From positions 1 through 38,985 of the forward strand of contig CALRBE010000009.1 in assembly GCA_943354005.1 (NCBI GenBank): DNA of 38,985 nucleotides, read 5' to 3'. Made by a program: the position numbers and the translations under genes. Shown piece by piece: positions 38,943 to 38,985 of the stretch. Source of the stretch: an uncultured Candidatus Saccharimonas sp. (GTDB taxonomy: Bacteria > Patescibacteriota > Saccharimonadia > Saccharimonadales > AWTP1-31). The notes below the pieces were generated by a model. It was not told the DNA's origin. It saw nothing but the letters and a program-made list of their open reading frames with translations, and ran no database searches. Within the stretch, counting starts at the first letter, position 1; every line of letters begins with the position of its first letter.

Positions 38943-38985
38943 CGTAACAACTTACGTATAATTTTCGTACTACTTTTTTAGTACT

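Overview
The window looks like a chromosomal segment of a Saccharibacteria-like (TM7, CPR/Patescibacteria) genome. This rests on several small CPR-type proteins, type IV pilin-like surface proteins with the MKIKNDQSGIAHVA/QSGFTAIE style of N-terminus, an archaeal-type aspartyl-tRNA synthetase, very tight gene packing and the absence of amino-acid biosynthesis genes. TGA ends real genes (the SDR and ApbE genes), so the recoded UGA=Gly code of some other CPR lineages does not apply. The lineage is inferred from gene content only.

Layout. (1) 0.2-7 kb: an RRM RNA-binding protein and an initiator tRNA, then an accessory array of single genes (anchored or secreted proteins of unknown function, an RBBP9-like hydrolase, three tandem pilin-like paralogues, an orphan RelE/YafQ-like toxin). 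Most gaps between them carry a decaying copy of one module: a tRNA-like stretch ending GGGCTACCA, followed by a hairpin terminator. (2) 7-13 kb: an alpha/beta-hydrolase-like protein, a pilin, a metallophosphoesterase, a D-2-hydroxyacid dehydrogenase, a PPOX flavoprotein, an SDR and small unknowns. (3) 13.0-15.9 kb: a three-gene flavin electron-transfer module (FMN-binding domain protein, ApbE flavin transferase, and a fusion of an NqrB/RnfD-like membrane domain to a ferredoxin-reductase domain). (4) 15.9-18.8 kb: an FtsB/DivIC-like protein, a CAU tRNA, a dihydrouridine synthase and two unknowns. (5) 18.8-25.3 kb: an isoprenoid/carotenoid module: UbiA-type lycopene elongase, CruF-like hydratase, CrtI/CrtD-like desaturase, type 1 IPP isomerase, a Nudix hydrolase and an archaeal-type isopentenyl phosphate kinase. 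An MFS gene sits inside it between 39-bp direct repeats. (6) 25.3-36.7 kb: a Mur ligase, MazG, MscS, a surface-protein pair, a DrrAB-type ABC exporter, an atypical CDP-alcohol phosphotransferase, an APC permease, AspRS and a CBS-domain membrane protein. (7) 36.7-38.9 kb: a DsbA-like thioredoxin-fold protein, a heliorhodopsin and a SOUL heme-binding protein.

How the parts may work together (inference). IPK and Idi would supply IPP and DMAPP; the elongase, CruF and desaturase match the three steps that turn lycopene into a bacterioruberin-type C50 carotenoid. No phytoene synthase, GGPP synthase or retinal-forming oxygenase is in the window, so the lycopene (and the retinal for the heliorhodopsin) must come from elsewhere in the genome or from a host. 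The flavin module could pass electrons from NAD(P)H through the membrane to an exported FMN protein. About twenty genes have a TANNNT -10 box 6-8 nt before the start codon, which points to widespread leaderless transcription.
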